A stretch of DNA of 64,000 nt from the NCBI GenBank assembly GCA_963783945.1, contig CAWAPS010000032.1:186001-250000 (forward strand). Direction: 5' to 3'. The translations under genes and the position numbers were made by a program. Of the stretch, positions 8,088-16,797 are shown piece by piece (the first letter of the stretch is position 1; the number at the start of each line of letters is the position of its first letter). Origin of the DNA: CAWAPS01 sp963783945. Lineage in GTDB: Bacteria; Actinomycetota; Acidimicrobiia; Acidimicrobiales; Palsa-688. Under the pieces are notes generated by a model. The model did not search any database and was not told where the DNA came from. It saw nothing but the letters and a program-made list of their open reading frames with translations.

Positions 8088-8987
8088 TCAGTCCCTTCCT
8101 TTCATGGCATAGGAGTGACGCCAGTCGGCCAACAGGGCGCGGACAGCGGTCACCAGCGCGATCGGCTCGTCGAACATGACATGGTGGTAAGCCAGCGGAA
8201 GTTCGATCACGGGGGCTGTCCGGCCCAGCATCTCGTACATCTGCTCCCCGATGTCGGGTGTGACCAGCCCGAACTCGGCGCGAAGCACCGCCACCCGGCA
8301 AGGTATTCGGGCCAGCACCTCGGGGGCGACGCCGCGGAGGCTGGAGAAGAAGGAAGGGTCGAACTTCCACGTCCATCCGCCCGACACCTGACGGATCGAG
8401 TGGGCGGCGACGTGATCAACCACATAGGGCAGGACGATGGGCTGCTCCGGGACGGTCCGGAAGGAGCGGAGGATGTGCTCCCGGGTGGGGTAGAGCCGGA
8501 GCGGCCCGAAGGCCTGCTTGTTCAAGCTGGCCGTCTCCTCGGGTGTGAGCCCCCGGACCGGCGAGTCGACGATGATCACGCCCTCGAACCGGTCTCCGAA
8601 CTCGGCGGCGGAGCAGAACGTGGCCATGCCGCCGAGGCTGTGCCCAACTACTACTGGGGGCTCGGTGGACCTTCCGAGCCCGGCCACCGCGGCGATCTCC
8701 CGGCCCCAGAGCTCCAAATTGTAGGACGGCCGGCGGCCGCTGTCGCCGTGGCCCGACAGGTCGAGGGCGGTGACACAGCACCGGCCGGAGAAAAACGGGG
8801 CGACGTGGTCCCACCATCGGCTGTGGGCGCCACCGCCGTGCACCAGCAGGAGCCCCGGCTGGGCCGGATCGCCCCACTGGCGGAACGCGATGAGGCAGCC
8901 CCCGACCTCTATCTCTCCCGTCGTGACGGGCTCGGCCATGGCGTTGGTGAACCAGGCGGGAGGGTGGCCGTCGGTGTCGCTCGGCAT
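8088..8987 (-). CDS. Alpha/beta hydrolase
   Basis: A 299-residue alpha/beta-hydrolase-fold enzyme. It shows the oxyanion-loop HGGGAHSRWW, the nucleophile elbow GHSLGG with Ser, an acid candidate in VIIVDSPVRG, and the catalytic His in YHHVMFDEP near the C-terminus. LDLSGHGDSGRRP is the usual strand-5 region of the haloperoxidase/epoxide-hydrolase-like branch. Substrate is unknown. A second ATG 15 codons downstream (MAEPVTTGEIEVGG) is also plausible. It may be transcribed with the downstream membrane-protein gene, 63 bp away on the same strand. Confidence 0.87.
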   Translation of the reverse strand: MPSDTDGHPPAWFTNAMAEPVTTGEIEVGGCLIAFRQWGDPAQPGLLLVHGGGAHSRWWDHVAPFFSGRCCVTALDLSGHGDSGRRPSYNLELWGREIAAVAGLGRSTEPPVVVGHSLGGMATFCSAAEFGDRFEGVIIVDSPVRGLTPEETASLNKQAFGPLRLYPTREHILRSFRTVPEQPIVLPYVVDHVAAHSIRQVSGGWTWKFDPSFFSSLRGVAPEVLARIPCRVAVLRAEFGLVTPDIGEQMYEMLGRTAPVIELPLAYHHVMFDEPIALVTAVRALLADWRHSYAMKGRD

Positions 8988-9100
8988 CGTCGGGAGGCTA
9001 GCCCGGCGAATCGGCCGGGGATCGCGAGCGGACCCCGTGTGCGGGTTCTGTAGGATTGGTTCGCTGGGGTAAAGGTTTAATTGGAAGAAGGGGCAAGAAG

Positions 9101-10507
9101 GTGTCCGAGTTCAACCTGATAGTCGGGGGCGAGCCGAGGGCCGCGCCGTCGATGTTCGATGTTGTCAACCCGTCAACGGGCCAGGTCTACGGCCAGGCGC
9201 CCGAATGCACGGGGGCTTTGCTGGACGAAGCGTTCGCCGCCGCGGCCAAGGCACAGGTCGCATGGAAGCAGGACGACGAGGCGCGACGCGCTGCTTTGGG
9301 TGCGGCGGCGCACAAGCTGTTCGCCAGCCAGGAGGAGATCGGTCGCATCCTCACGAGCGAGCAGGGCAAGCCTCTTGCCCGGGCCACCGAGGAGGTGCTG
9401 GCGGCCGGGGTGTGGCTCAAGTACTACTCCGCGCTCAAGCTGAGCCCCGAGGTGATCCAGGACGACAGACAGGCCCGGGCTGAGGTCGTACGCCGGCCCA
9501 TGGGTGTCGTGGCTGCGATCACACCGTGGAATTTTCCGATTCTTCTCGCGTGCTGGAAAATTGGGCCGGCGTTGCGAGCCGGCAACACGATGGTGCTGAA
9601 GCCCTCCCCGCACACCCCCCTGTCGACCCTGAGAATGGTGGAGATCCTCAATCAGGTCCTGCCCCCCGGGGTGTTGAACGTGGTGAGCGGTAATGACGAC
9701 CTGGGCAGGTGGATGACGTCCCATCCCACCCCGCGCAAGATCAGCTTCACCGGCTCGGTCGAGGGGGGCAAGCAGGTGGCGGCGGCCGCCGCTCCTGACC
9801 TGAAGCGGATCACCCTCGAGCTCGGCGGCAACGATCCTGCGATCCTCCTTGACGACGTCGACCCCGCGGCCGTAGCCGACGAGGTGTTCTGGGGCGCCTT
9901 CCTGAACAGTGGCCAGGTCTGTTCCGCGATCAAGCGCATCTACGCTCCCGAGGCCCTCTATGACGACGTGGTGGAGGCGCTCGCCGCCAAGGCGGCGACG
10001 GTCAAGATGGGCGATGGTTTCGAAGACGGAGTGGAGCTCGGTCCGATCAACAACGCGGCGCAGTTCGACCGGGTGAAGGATCTGGTGGCCGACGCCGTCT
10101 CCGGGGGGGCCACGGTGGCAGCCGGTGGCGCCGCGGTCGACGGTCCCGGGTACTTCTTCCGGCCCACCATCCTGGCCAATCTGACCGACGGAACCCGCAT
10201 CGTGGACGAGGAGCAGTTCGGCCCGGCCGTGCCGGTCATCCCGTACCGCGACATAGACGAGGTGGTGGCCCGGGCCAACGCCACCAACTTCGGACTCTCG
10301 GGGTCGGTCTGGGGGACCGATACCGACCGGGCGTCAGCCGTCGCGGCCGACCTGGAGTGCGGAACGGCCTGGGTCAACGCTCACATCGCTCTCGCCCCCC
10401 ACCAGCCGTTCGGCGGGTTCAAGTGGAGCGGTATCGGGGTCGAGAACGGTCCGTGGGGATTGTCGGCGTTCACCGAGGTGCAGGTGCAGTACCGCAACAA
10501 GGCCTGA
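9101..10507 (+). CDS. NAD(P)-dependent aldehyde dehydrogenase
   Basis: A 468-residue aldehyde dehydrogenase that oxidises an aldehyde to the acid. The catalytic Glu is in LELGGNDPAIL and the nucleophilic Cys in NSGQVCSAIKR; PWNFPILLACWKIGPAL and the C-terminal PFGGFKWSGIG are also present. The last motif is typical of betaine-, succinate-semialdehyde- or medium-chain aldehyde-type enzymes. I chose GTG 9101 because GAAGAAGGGG lies at good spacing and the family N-terminus begins there; the open frame extends 15 codons further upstream without similarity. The actual aldehyde is unknown. Confidence 0.92.
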   Translation: MSEFNLIVGGEPRAAPSMFDVVNPSTGQVYGQAPECTGALLDEAFAAAAKAQVAWKQDDEARRAALGAAAHKLFASQEEIGRILTSEQGKPLARATEEVLAAGVWLKYYSALKLSPEVIQDDRQARAEVVRRPMGVVAAITPWNFPILLACWKIGPALRAGNTMVLKPSPHTPLSTLRMVEILNQVLPPGVLNVVSGNDDLGRWMTSHPTPRKISFTGSVEGGKQVAAAAAPDLKRITLELGGNDPAILLDDVDPAAVADEVFWGAFLNSGQVCSAIKRIYAPEALYDDVVEALAAKAATVKMGDGFEDGVELGPINNAAQFDRVKDLVADAVSGGATVAAGGAAVDGPGYFFRPTILANLTDGTRIVDEEQFGPAVPVIPYRDIDEVVARANATNFGLSGSVWGTDTDRASAVAADLECGTAWVNAHIALAPHQPFGGFKWSGIGVENGPWGLSAFTEVQVQYRNKA

Positions 10508-10536
10508 TCGTCTGTGACCCGGCATCCTCTGCCGGT

Positions 10537-10551
10537 CGGGGGTGGCCCCCG
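10537..10551. terminator. Short bidirectional terminator hairpin between convergent genes
   Basis: A 6-bp GC stem CGGGGG-TGG-CCCCCG sits in the 61-bp gap between the aldehyde dehydrogenase and the convergent methyltransferase. No T-run is present. Confidence 0.35.
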
Positions 10552-10568
10552 CGGTGACGCCTCGGCGT

Positions 10569-11693
10569 TCAAAGGCGCACTTCGTAGTACAGGTTCGCGG
10601 GATCGTCGAAGTCGTGTATGGCGAACCGGCTGAACCCGGCGTCCCGGCACATCCGCTCGGCCAAGTCGGGGGGAAGACCGAGGGTGCCGAGCCCGGCTCC
10701 TCCCGGTTCTGACAGCGCCGACGACATGCAGCACGCCACCGACGTCCCGTAGAGCAGCGCCAGGACCGGGTTCTTGAGGTTCCCGGCCCATGTCGAACTG
10801 GATCGGATGTCCTTGATCAGCCACGTCCCGTCGGGGTGGATGGCCTCGTGGATGGCCGCGATGGCCATCGCTGGATGGGGCATGTCATGCAGGCAGTCCA
10901 GGGTCAGGATCAGGTCCCGGGTGTGGTCCGGAGGCAGGTCCTCGGCCGCCGCGCATCGAAACGACACGTTGGCCAGCCCGCTCGCCGCCGCCCGGTCCCG
11001 GGCGCGGTCGATAGCGTTTCGCGAAGGGTCCCAGCCTTCGAAGTCAGAGCGCGGGAAGGCCGCAGCAAGCGTGGTCACCGCCACGCCCGAACCGCACCCG
11101 ATGTCTATGACCGACGCGCCGGCCACCAACCGTTCCCTGACTCCGCCGAGAGCCGGGACGATCACGGGGACCAGGGCCAGGCGGGTCCAGGGTTCCAGCA
11201 TCCTCTCGACCGCGTGAGCGGCCGACGGCCCCAGGTCGTCGTAACGCAGGCCAACGCCGGTCCGGAACGCCTCGGCCAGCCGGTCCACGACCTCGGGCGG
11301 AGCTACTCCACCCGAGAAGGCTCCTGCGGCAAACCAGATGCTTTCCTCGCTCTCGGCCAGAACCGCGACCGCCTCGGGACTCATGGCGAACGACGTCCCG
11401 TCCTCGGTGTCGATCAGGCCGGCCGCGGCCTGGCCCCGCAACCACTCGAGCAACCATCTCTCCTTGAGACCCGTCGCCTCGGCCAGTTCGCCGGCGGTGG
11501 CGGATCCGGCCTCGGTCAGGGCGCGATAAAGGCCGAGCCGGTCGCCCAGGTGAACCATGAGCGACACCACTTCGCCCTGCTTGAACCCCCACACCCGCAG
11601 GGCGAAGGCGGCCAACCGGTCTGGTTCGACGTCCGGCACGCGGCCCAGCCTCGCGCAATCCGCGACCACACCCGTCCGTATGATCGTCGCCAT
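10569..11693 (-). CDS. SAM-dependent methyltransferase with N-terminal winged-helix domain (Rv2258c-like)
   Basis: A 374-residue class I methyltransferase. Residues about 30-110 form a winged helix (LYRALTEAGSATAGELAEAT, WLLEWLRGQAAAGLI) as in O-methyltransferase-type dimers. The Rossmann domain follows, with SAM motif I VIDIGCGSGVAV near 192, then FEGWDPS and LTLDCLHDMPHP. The arrangement resembles mycobacterial Rv2258c; the substrate is unknown. The ATG at 11693 overlaps the ATG of the divergent acyl-CoA dehydrogenase inside the tetranucleotide CATG. At least one of the two genes therefore either starts further in or is expressed from within the other. Confidence 0.85.
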   Translation of the reverse strand: MATIIRTGVVADCARLGRVPDVEPDRLAAFALRVWGFKQGEVVSLMVHLGDRLGLYRALTEAGSATAGELAEATGLKERWLLEWLRGQAAAGLIDTEDGTSFAMSPEAVAVLAESEESIWFAAGAFSGGVAPPEVVDRLAEAFRTGVGLRYDDLGPSAAHAVERMLEPWTRLALVPVIVPALGGVRERLVAGASVIDIGCGSGVAVTTLAAAFPRSDFEGWDPSRNAIDRARDRAAASGLANVSFRCAAAEDLPPDHTRDLILTLDCLHDMPHPAMAIAAIHEAIHPDGTWLIKDIRSSSTWAGNLKNPVLALLYGTSVACCMSSALSEPGGAGLGTLGLPPDLAERMCRDAGFSRFAIHDFDDPANLYYEVRL

Positions 11694-13473
11694 GCCGCCC
11701 TTCCTCGCCGAGCCGGTTGACCACCTGCCTTTCTCGAATCCGGAGAAGAGCCGCCGCTACGACACCACCCGGTACGGGGCGCGCTGGGCCTCAACTGGTA
11801 CTCGTGCGATCCGACCCTGCAGTTCCTCATGCGCCGCTATCTGGGGGCGGCCGCTCTCGAGTGGGCGGCACCCCACCTGGAGCGGGTCGGAGCCCTGATG
11901 GGCGGTCCGGTCGCGGCGCGGGCGGAAGAAACCGACCGGAACCCGCCGCGTCTCGAACGGTACGACCGTTGGGGCCACGACATCAGCCGGATAGTGATGC
12001 CGGCGACATTCGAGGCGTCGAAGCGGGACCTGATCGAGAGCAGCTTCGGGACACCGACCTTCGAGAAGATGGCGCGTTCGGCGGGAGTCGGTGTGCGGCC
12101 GCTTACCACTGCATGGAGTTACCTGCTCGACCAGGCGGAGATCGGAATGACCTGCGCCCTCGGAACCGGCGACGACATGGTCGTCCGCATGGCCGAGGCG
12201 TTCGCCCCCGAGGACGTGAAAGTCCGCGTACGCGAGTTGTTCTCCGGCGCGGAGATGGCCGGCGAGGCGGCCCAGCTGTTCACCGAGAGGACCGGGGGGT
12301 CCGATCTCGGCGCCATGGAAACCACCGCGACCGAGGACGGGGGGATCTGGCGGCTCAACGGGTTCAAGTGGTTTGTATCGAATGCCGGCGGCTCGGCGTA
12401 CGTGGTGTTGGCAAAAGTAGAGGGGGCAGCAGACGCCACCCGCGGGGTGTCGCCCTTCCTCGTGCTCAAAGAACGAGCCGACGGCAGCCCCAACGGAATC
12501 CGCATCCGCCGGCTGAAAGACAAGCTCGGCACCAGGGCGGTGGCTTCCGCCGAAGTCGAACTGGTGGATGCCGAGGCATACCTGCTGGCTCCCCGGTCCA
12601 TCGGTCGCGCTGCGGCCGGCTCGGGCCCGGGCGGGGAGGGCGGCCTGGGCCGCATGATGGAGCTGACCAACGGGGCCCGGCTGGGCATCGCCATGATGGG
12701 CGTGGGGTGCGCCCGCCGGGCCCTGGTCGAATCGCTCTGCTACGCCCGTCATCGGGAGGCCTTCGGCGCCAGGCTGGCGGACCACCCCTTGATGCAGCGG
12801 AAGCTGGCCGAGATGATCGTGGAGGTGGAAGCGGCGCAGGCCCTGGCGTTCGATGGGTTCCTCGGACCCCGGCTGCGCATCGGGGCGCCCTTGATCAAGC
12901 TGCGGGCCGCCCGCCTCGGGATCACCGCGGCCAGCGACGCCATCGAGATCCACGGAGGGAACGGCTATATCGAGCAATGGCCTGTGGCCCGTATCCTGCC
13001 GCGACGCCCAGGTCAACACCGTGTGGGAAGGTCCGGACAACATCCTGTGCCTCGACGTCAGGCGGGCCATGCAGAAGGACCGCGCGCACCTTCCATTTCT
13101 TCAACGGCTCCGCCGGGCCGTGTCCGAGCCCCCGGGCCACGACCCCGGGACAGCTGTGGCACTGGGTGACCACATCGACCGTCTGGAGTCGACCATCGAG
13201 CGGTGGGAAGCCCTCGATCCCGCGACGGCCGAAGCCAGGCTCTACCCTCTGGCCCAGTACATGGCCGACGTGTACGCCGCCGCCCTTCTGGTGGAGCAGG
13301 CGGGATTCGAACACACCGACCTCGGGTCCGACCGCAAGGCGCTGGTCGCCCGACTCTACGTCCGTTCCCACCTGACCGAGCGCGGCCCGGGGCGCGGGAT
13401 CGACGAGCCCGCCGAAGAGCTGGCCCGATTCAAGGAGCTTTGGGACGGGGCCCTGGTCGACGATCGATCCTGA
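11692..13473 (+). pseudogene. AidB-like acyl-CoA dehydrogenase interrupted by two compensating frameshifts
   Basis: A full-length acyl-CoA dehydrogenase of the AidB branch is recognisable, but in two frames. It begins MPPFLAEPVDHLPFSNPEKS in one frame, moves to a second frame near 11780 in GGGGCGCGCTGG (two bases more than GALGLNWYS needs), and runs through FTERTGGSDLGAMETTA, GAEMAGEAAQLF and IHGGNGYIEQWPVARIL. It returns to the first frame near 13000, where one extra C in CCTGCCGCGAC separates ARIL from RDAQVNTVWEGPDNIL. The insertions total three bases. Everything else is conserved to the C-terminus, so the cause could be assembly indels or very recent decay. An in-frame ATG at 11680 is an alternative start. 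The stop abuts the convergent kinase stop (TGATCA). Confidence 0.75.
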
Positions 13474-14269
13474 TCACCGGTACCGCCGGGCCGCCTGGAC
13501 GGCCTGGTCCCGGTAGCTCCCTCCGAACAGGACCGTGTGTACGAGCAGGGGATAAAGGGAAAACAAGGGCCGTCTCTCCTGCCAACCTTCCCGGAGCGGT
13601 GCGGCCTCCTCGTAGGCACCGAGGAGGCCATCCGGCAGCCGGCCGAACAAATGGAGCATGGCCAGATCCTCCTCGGGGTGGCCCCCGTGGACCGACGGAT
13701 CGATCAGCCACCCCCGCCCATCGGATCCCCAAAGCACATTGCCCCACCACAGATCCCCGTGCACCGGCGCCGGGCCTCCCGAGGGGAACAGGCCGGCCAA
13801 GCGGTTCACGACCCGTTCCACCTCCGCCGTCAAACCGCATTGGTGGGCCAGGTCCAGCATTCGCCGCCCGTAGAAGGCGGCTCCGCTCCAGTCCTCGGAC
13901 AGCGTCGACGTGGCACCCCCCGATCCAGGATGATCCACCACCCCAGGCCGGCCAGGGTGTGGAATGAAGCCGAGCCAGCGACCGGCCGAGGGCTTCGGAA
14001 TGCGCACGTGAATGTGGCGCCTGGGGCACCCATTCGGTGACCAGCAGATCGGCTTGGGCCAGGACGACCTCGGGCACCGGGGGTGCTCCGACGGCCGCGG
14101 CCAGCGTTCGCAACCCGGTGGCTTCGTCGGACGCTCCCGGTCCGGTCTTGGCCACCAGCACCCGGCCGTCCACGGTCAGCCGCCAGGTAGAACTTCCGAG
14201 CGGCTCCCGCTCACCGACCGGCCCGACCGCCCCGGCCACCAAGGACAGCCAGGACGGTTCGACCGTCAC
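13474..14269 (-). pseudogene. Fructosamine kinase family protein with one frameshift
   Basis: A fructosamine/ketosamine-3-kinase, which phosphorylates glycated amines to trigger deglycation. The N-terminal lobe is in one frame (SSTWRLTVDGRVLVAKTGP, LGRSLARLHSTPWPAW) and the catalytic lobe in another (APVHGDLWWGNVLW with the Brenner HGDxxxxN, then WLIDPSVHGGHPEEDLAML). The switch falls in a run of six C at 13916-13921. Removing one base joins SSWIGG to ATSTLSEDWSGAAFYGRRML, a smooth family match. A homopolymer indel in the assembly is the simplest explanation, but a true frameshift cannot be excluded. The start is GTG at 14269. It precedes no other gene in an obvious operon except being 18 bp downstream of the phosphatase gene. 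Confidence 0.75.
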
Positions 14270-14287
14270 GGAATCCGGGCCGGCCGG

Positions 14288-14773
14288 TCAGTCAGACCGG
14301 CCCGCCGCCAGTCGGTCGACCAATCCCCGGCACGCCCTTTCGACGAGCTCGAGGGCCCGGTCGAAGTCCTCTCCTCCGCCTCCCCAGGGATCGGGCACCT
14401 CGTCGTCCCGGTTGTCCGTCTCCGGATCGAATGAACGCAGCATGCGGACCTTTTCCCCGCTTTCTCCGTCGCCGGCCAATCGCCGGACTGCGCCCTCGTT
14501 GGAGTGGTCGGCACACAGCACCAGGTCGGCGGCGTGCACATCGTCCGGCCCCAGACGTCGGGCCCGGTGGCGCCGAGCCGTCCATCCCCGGCGGCGGAGG
14601 GCCGCCTCGGCCCGAGGGTCGATCGGCTCTCCAACGTGGTAGGCGGCGGTGCCGAAGGATTCGACCTGGACCCGATGGCTGAGCCCGGCGTCGGCCACCA
14701 GGGCCTGGGCCACCGCTGCTGCCATCGGCGAGCGACAGATGTTGCCGAGGCAGACCATAGCGACGCGAACCAC
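14288..14773 (-). CDS. Low-molecular-weight protein tyrosine phosphatase family
   Basis: A 161-residue LMW-PTP. The active-site P-loop CLGNICRSP (Cys-x5-Arg) is at residues about 8-16, and the general-acid region is DEVPDPWGGGGEDFDRAL near the C-terminus (DPW, where most members have DPY). It removes phosphate from tyrosines; relatives also act as arsenate reductases, but the extra reductase cysteines are not obvious. GTG 14773 has GAGAGG upstream at good spacing and places the P-loop where the family has it. The same-strand kinase follows after 18 bp, which suggests co-transcription. Confidence 0.88.
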   Translation of the reverse strand: MVRVAMVCLGNICRSPMAAAVAQALVADAGLSHRVQVESFGTAAYHVGEPIDPRAEAALRRRGWTARRHRARRLGPDDVHAADLVLCADHSNEGAVRRLAGDGESGEKVRMLRSFDPETDNRDDEVPDPWGGGGEDFDRALELVERACRGLVDRLAAGRSD

Positions 14774-14804
14774 GGGAAAGCCTCTCAGGCCCGGAGCCCG
14801 GCTC

Positions 14805-15248
14805 CTACTTGCGCTCGGCAACGAACACCGGGATCCGCCGTTCGGTGCGGGTCTGGTATTCGGCGTAAGGGGGATAAGCGGCGACCGCCCTTTCCCACCA
14901 CTCCTCGCGCTCGCTCCCATCGACCTCACGGACCTGAACCGCGAACGGCTCGGGGCCGTCCTGGATGAAGATCGAGGAGGGGTCGGATTTCAGGTTGTAG
15001 TACCAGACGGGGTGGGTAGGAGCACCCCCACGGGAAGCGACCAGGGCGTACCGGCCGTCGTGCTCGACCCGCATGAGGGGGGTCTTGCGGACCTTGCCGG
15101 TCTTGTTGCCACGGCTGGTCACGATGACGACGGGATACCCCGTGTCAAGGAGCGTGTCGGCCTCCTTCCCACCAGAGCCTTCGTAGGCCTCTACCTGGTC
15201 TCGGACCCATTCGCTCGGACTGGGCTCGTATTCACCTGTTAACGCCAT
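14805..15248 (-). CDS. DDN-like nitroreductase family deazaflavin-dependent oxidoreductase
   Basis: A 147-residue split-barrel protein of the Ddn/F420-dependent family, common in actinobacteria. Hallmarks are PVVIVTSRGNKTGKVRKTPL, YALVASRGGAPTHPVWYYNL and EREEWWERAVAAYPPYAEYQ. Known members use reduced F420 to reduce nitroimidazoles, quinones or other enones; the physiological substrate here is unknown. It supports F420 production by the host. It is 31 bp upstream of the phosphatase on the same strand. Confidence 0.9.
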   Translation of the reverse strand: MALTGEYEPSPSEWVRDQVEAYEGSGGKEADTLLDTGYPVVIVTSRGNKTGKVRKTPLMRVEHDGRYALVASRGGAPTHPVWYYNLKSDPSSIFIQDGPEPFAVQVREVDGSEREEWWERAVAAYPPYAEYQTRTERRIPVFVAERK

Positions 15249-15295
15249 GGGCCAAGGCTACGGTCTGTCAAGCCGGAAACGGGCGGACGAAGTCG

Positions 15296-15763
15296 TCAGT
15301 CTCGGGCAGGGGATTCGACCACGGCTTTGATTCCATCGAGGGTCGACCGCATGCCCCGCTCGTTGGTCTTCCCCCGGGTCCAACCCAGGACGCCCCAGTA
15401 CAGGCGCATCGGGAGGGCCGGGCCCAGCTCGAACGACTCCGTGACGTCGGTGCCATCCCCCTCCGGTCGCAGGCGGTAGCTCCACGTGTTCATGGCCGAG
15501 TCGTTCCGTCCCACAACGGCGAAGGTGAACTCCCGTCCCGGATCACAAACCGTGACCTTGCACGTGGTCCAGTACACGGGCCCACGGCCGTTGCGCCTCA
15601 CGTGACCCTTGAAGCGGGCGCCGACCTCGGGGCCGGTACAACCGTCGATCCATTTAGCTTCGAAGGTCTCCGGGCTGAACTTCCCGACCTGGGTGACGTC
15701 ACTCACCAGATCCCAGATCTTGTCGGGTTGTGCGGCCATGTGAACGGTCACGGATCCACGCAT
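15296..15763 (-). CDS. SRPBCC family (polyketide cyclase-like) protein
   Basis: A 155-residue START/Bet v1-like fold: it opens MRGSVTVHMAAQPDKIWDLV, then VGKFSPETFEAKW and the closing helix GMRSTLDGIKAVVES. Such proteins bind hydrophobic ligands or act as cyclases/hydrolases, so the role is not predictable. The ATG at 15763 lies 70 bp from the divergent aldo/keto reductase start, and the two probably share a promoter region. Confidence 0.8.
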   Translation of the reverse strand: MRGSVTVHMAAQPDKIWDLVSDVTQVGKFSPETFEAKWIDGCTGPEVGARFKGHVRRNGRGPVYWTTCKVTVCDPGREFTFAVVGRNDSAMNTWSYRLRPEGDGTDVTESFELGPALPMRLYWGVLGWTRGKTNERGMRSTLDGIKAVVESPARD

Positions 15764-15833
15764 GAACGAAGCGTATTCGCCTCGACGATCTGCGGCCGCG
15801 GGTGTCCGATTTCATCGGGCGTATGGTGGTCTC

Positions 15834-16733
15834 ATGATCGATCGGACCGACTTCGGTAGGACGGGCCACACCAGCAGCCGGGTGATATTCGGCGCCGCCG
15901 CCCTCAGCTCGATGGGGCAGGAGGACGCAGACCGCCTGCTCTCCATCCTGCCCGAATACGGCGTCAACCACATCGACACCGCCGCCGCGTACGGGGATTC
16001 CGAGCTACGGCTGGCCCCGTGGTTGAAGAGCCGCCGCCACCAGCTATTCCTCGCCACCAAGACCGGCGAGCGGACAGGTGATGCCGCCCGGGCCAGTTTG
16101 GAACGTTCGCTCACCCGCCTCGAAGTGGATCAGGTGGACCTCATCCAGCTGCACAACCTGGTGGAGGAGGAGGAATGGGAGACGGCTCACCGGTCGGGGG
16201 GAGCGCTCGAGGCCATGGTGAAGGCGCGGGACGAGGGGCTCGTCCGATTCATCGGTGTGACCGGTCACGGGTTGCGCATCGCCGCCATGCACCGCCGCAG
16301 CCTCGATCGTTATGACTACGACTCCATTCTGCTGCCGTACACCTACATCCTGGTGCGCGACGCAGCGTACCGGCGGGATGTCGAAGCCCTCCTCGACATC
16401 TGCGTTTCCCGACGGGTCGCCGTCCAGACGATCAAGGCGGCGGCCCGAAGGCGCTGGGCCCCTGATCACGGGGGGCCGAGGCACAGCTGGTACGAACCGC
16501 TCGGTGGCCGCGACGAGCTCAGCCGTTCTGTGCGTTGGGTGCTCGCAGCCGGGTCGCCGGAGCTCCAGCTGTTCGTCAACTCGTCGAGCGACGGCCGGTT
16601 GCTCGGCCCCATCCTCGAAGCGGCCACCCAAGCAACGACCAGCCCGCCGCCCACCGATGAGGAAATGGCTCGCGATGTCGAGGCCGCGGGCATGATGCCT
16701 CTCTTCGACGGTCGCGAGCTCGAGCGGATCTAG
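15834..16733 (+). CDS. Aldo/keto reductase
   Basis: A 299-residue TIM-barrel NADPH-dependent reductase. The tetrad can be placed as Asp and Tyr in HIDTAAAYGDSE, Lys in LATKTGER and His in LIQLHNL. The C-terminal NADP segment is present but short (LFVNSSSDGRLLGPILEA). It is similar to the LolS/YhdN-like AKRs of actinobacteria. ATG 15834 starts the conserved DRTDFGRTGHTSSRVIFG; the open frame before it overlaps the divergent gene's promoter. Confidence 0.88.
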   Translation: MIDRTDFGRTGHTSSRVIFGAAALSSMGQEDADRLLSILPEYGVNHIDTAAAYGDSELRLAPWLKSRRHQLFLATKTGERTGDAARASLERSLTRLEVDQVDLIQLHNLVEEEEWETAHRSGGALEAMVKARDEGLVRFIGVTGHGLRIAAMHRRSLDRYDYDSILLPYTYILVRDAAYRRDVEALLDICVSRRVAVQTIKAAARRRWAPDHGGPRHSWYEPLGGRDELSRSVRWVLAAGSPELQLFVNSSSDGRLLGPILEAATQATTSPPPTDEEMARDVEAAGMMPLFDGRELERI

Positions 16734-16797
16734 CCGGCGAGGGCGCAAGTCGCGCCGTCGACAAGAGCGGCCCGAGGTGAATTGGCGGATACCACGG

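Noticed and set aside
13290..13330. GGGATTCGAACAC-like sequence resembling a tRNA T-loop
   Set aside because: It lies within acyl-CoA dehydrogenase coding sequence and no acceptor or anticodon stem can be formed around it.
11717..13375. Long ORF (552 codons) in a third frame across the acyl-CoA dehydrogenase
   Set aside because: It has no family similarity, while the two other frames together give a complete acyl-CoA dehydrogenase.
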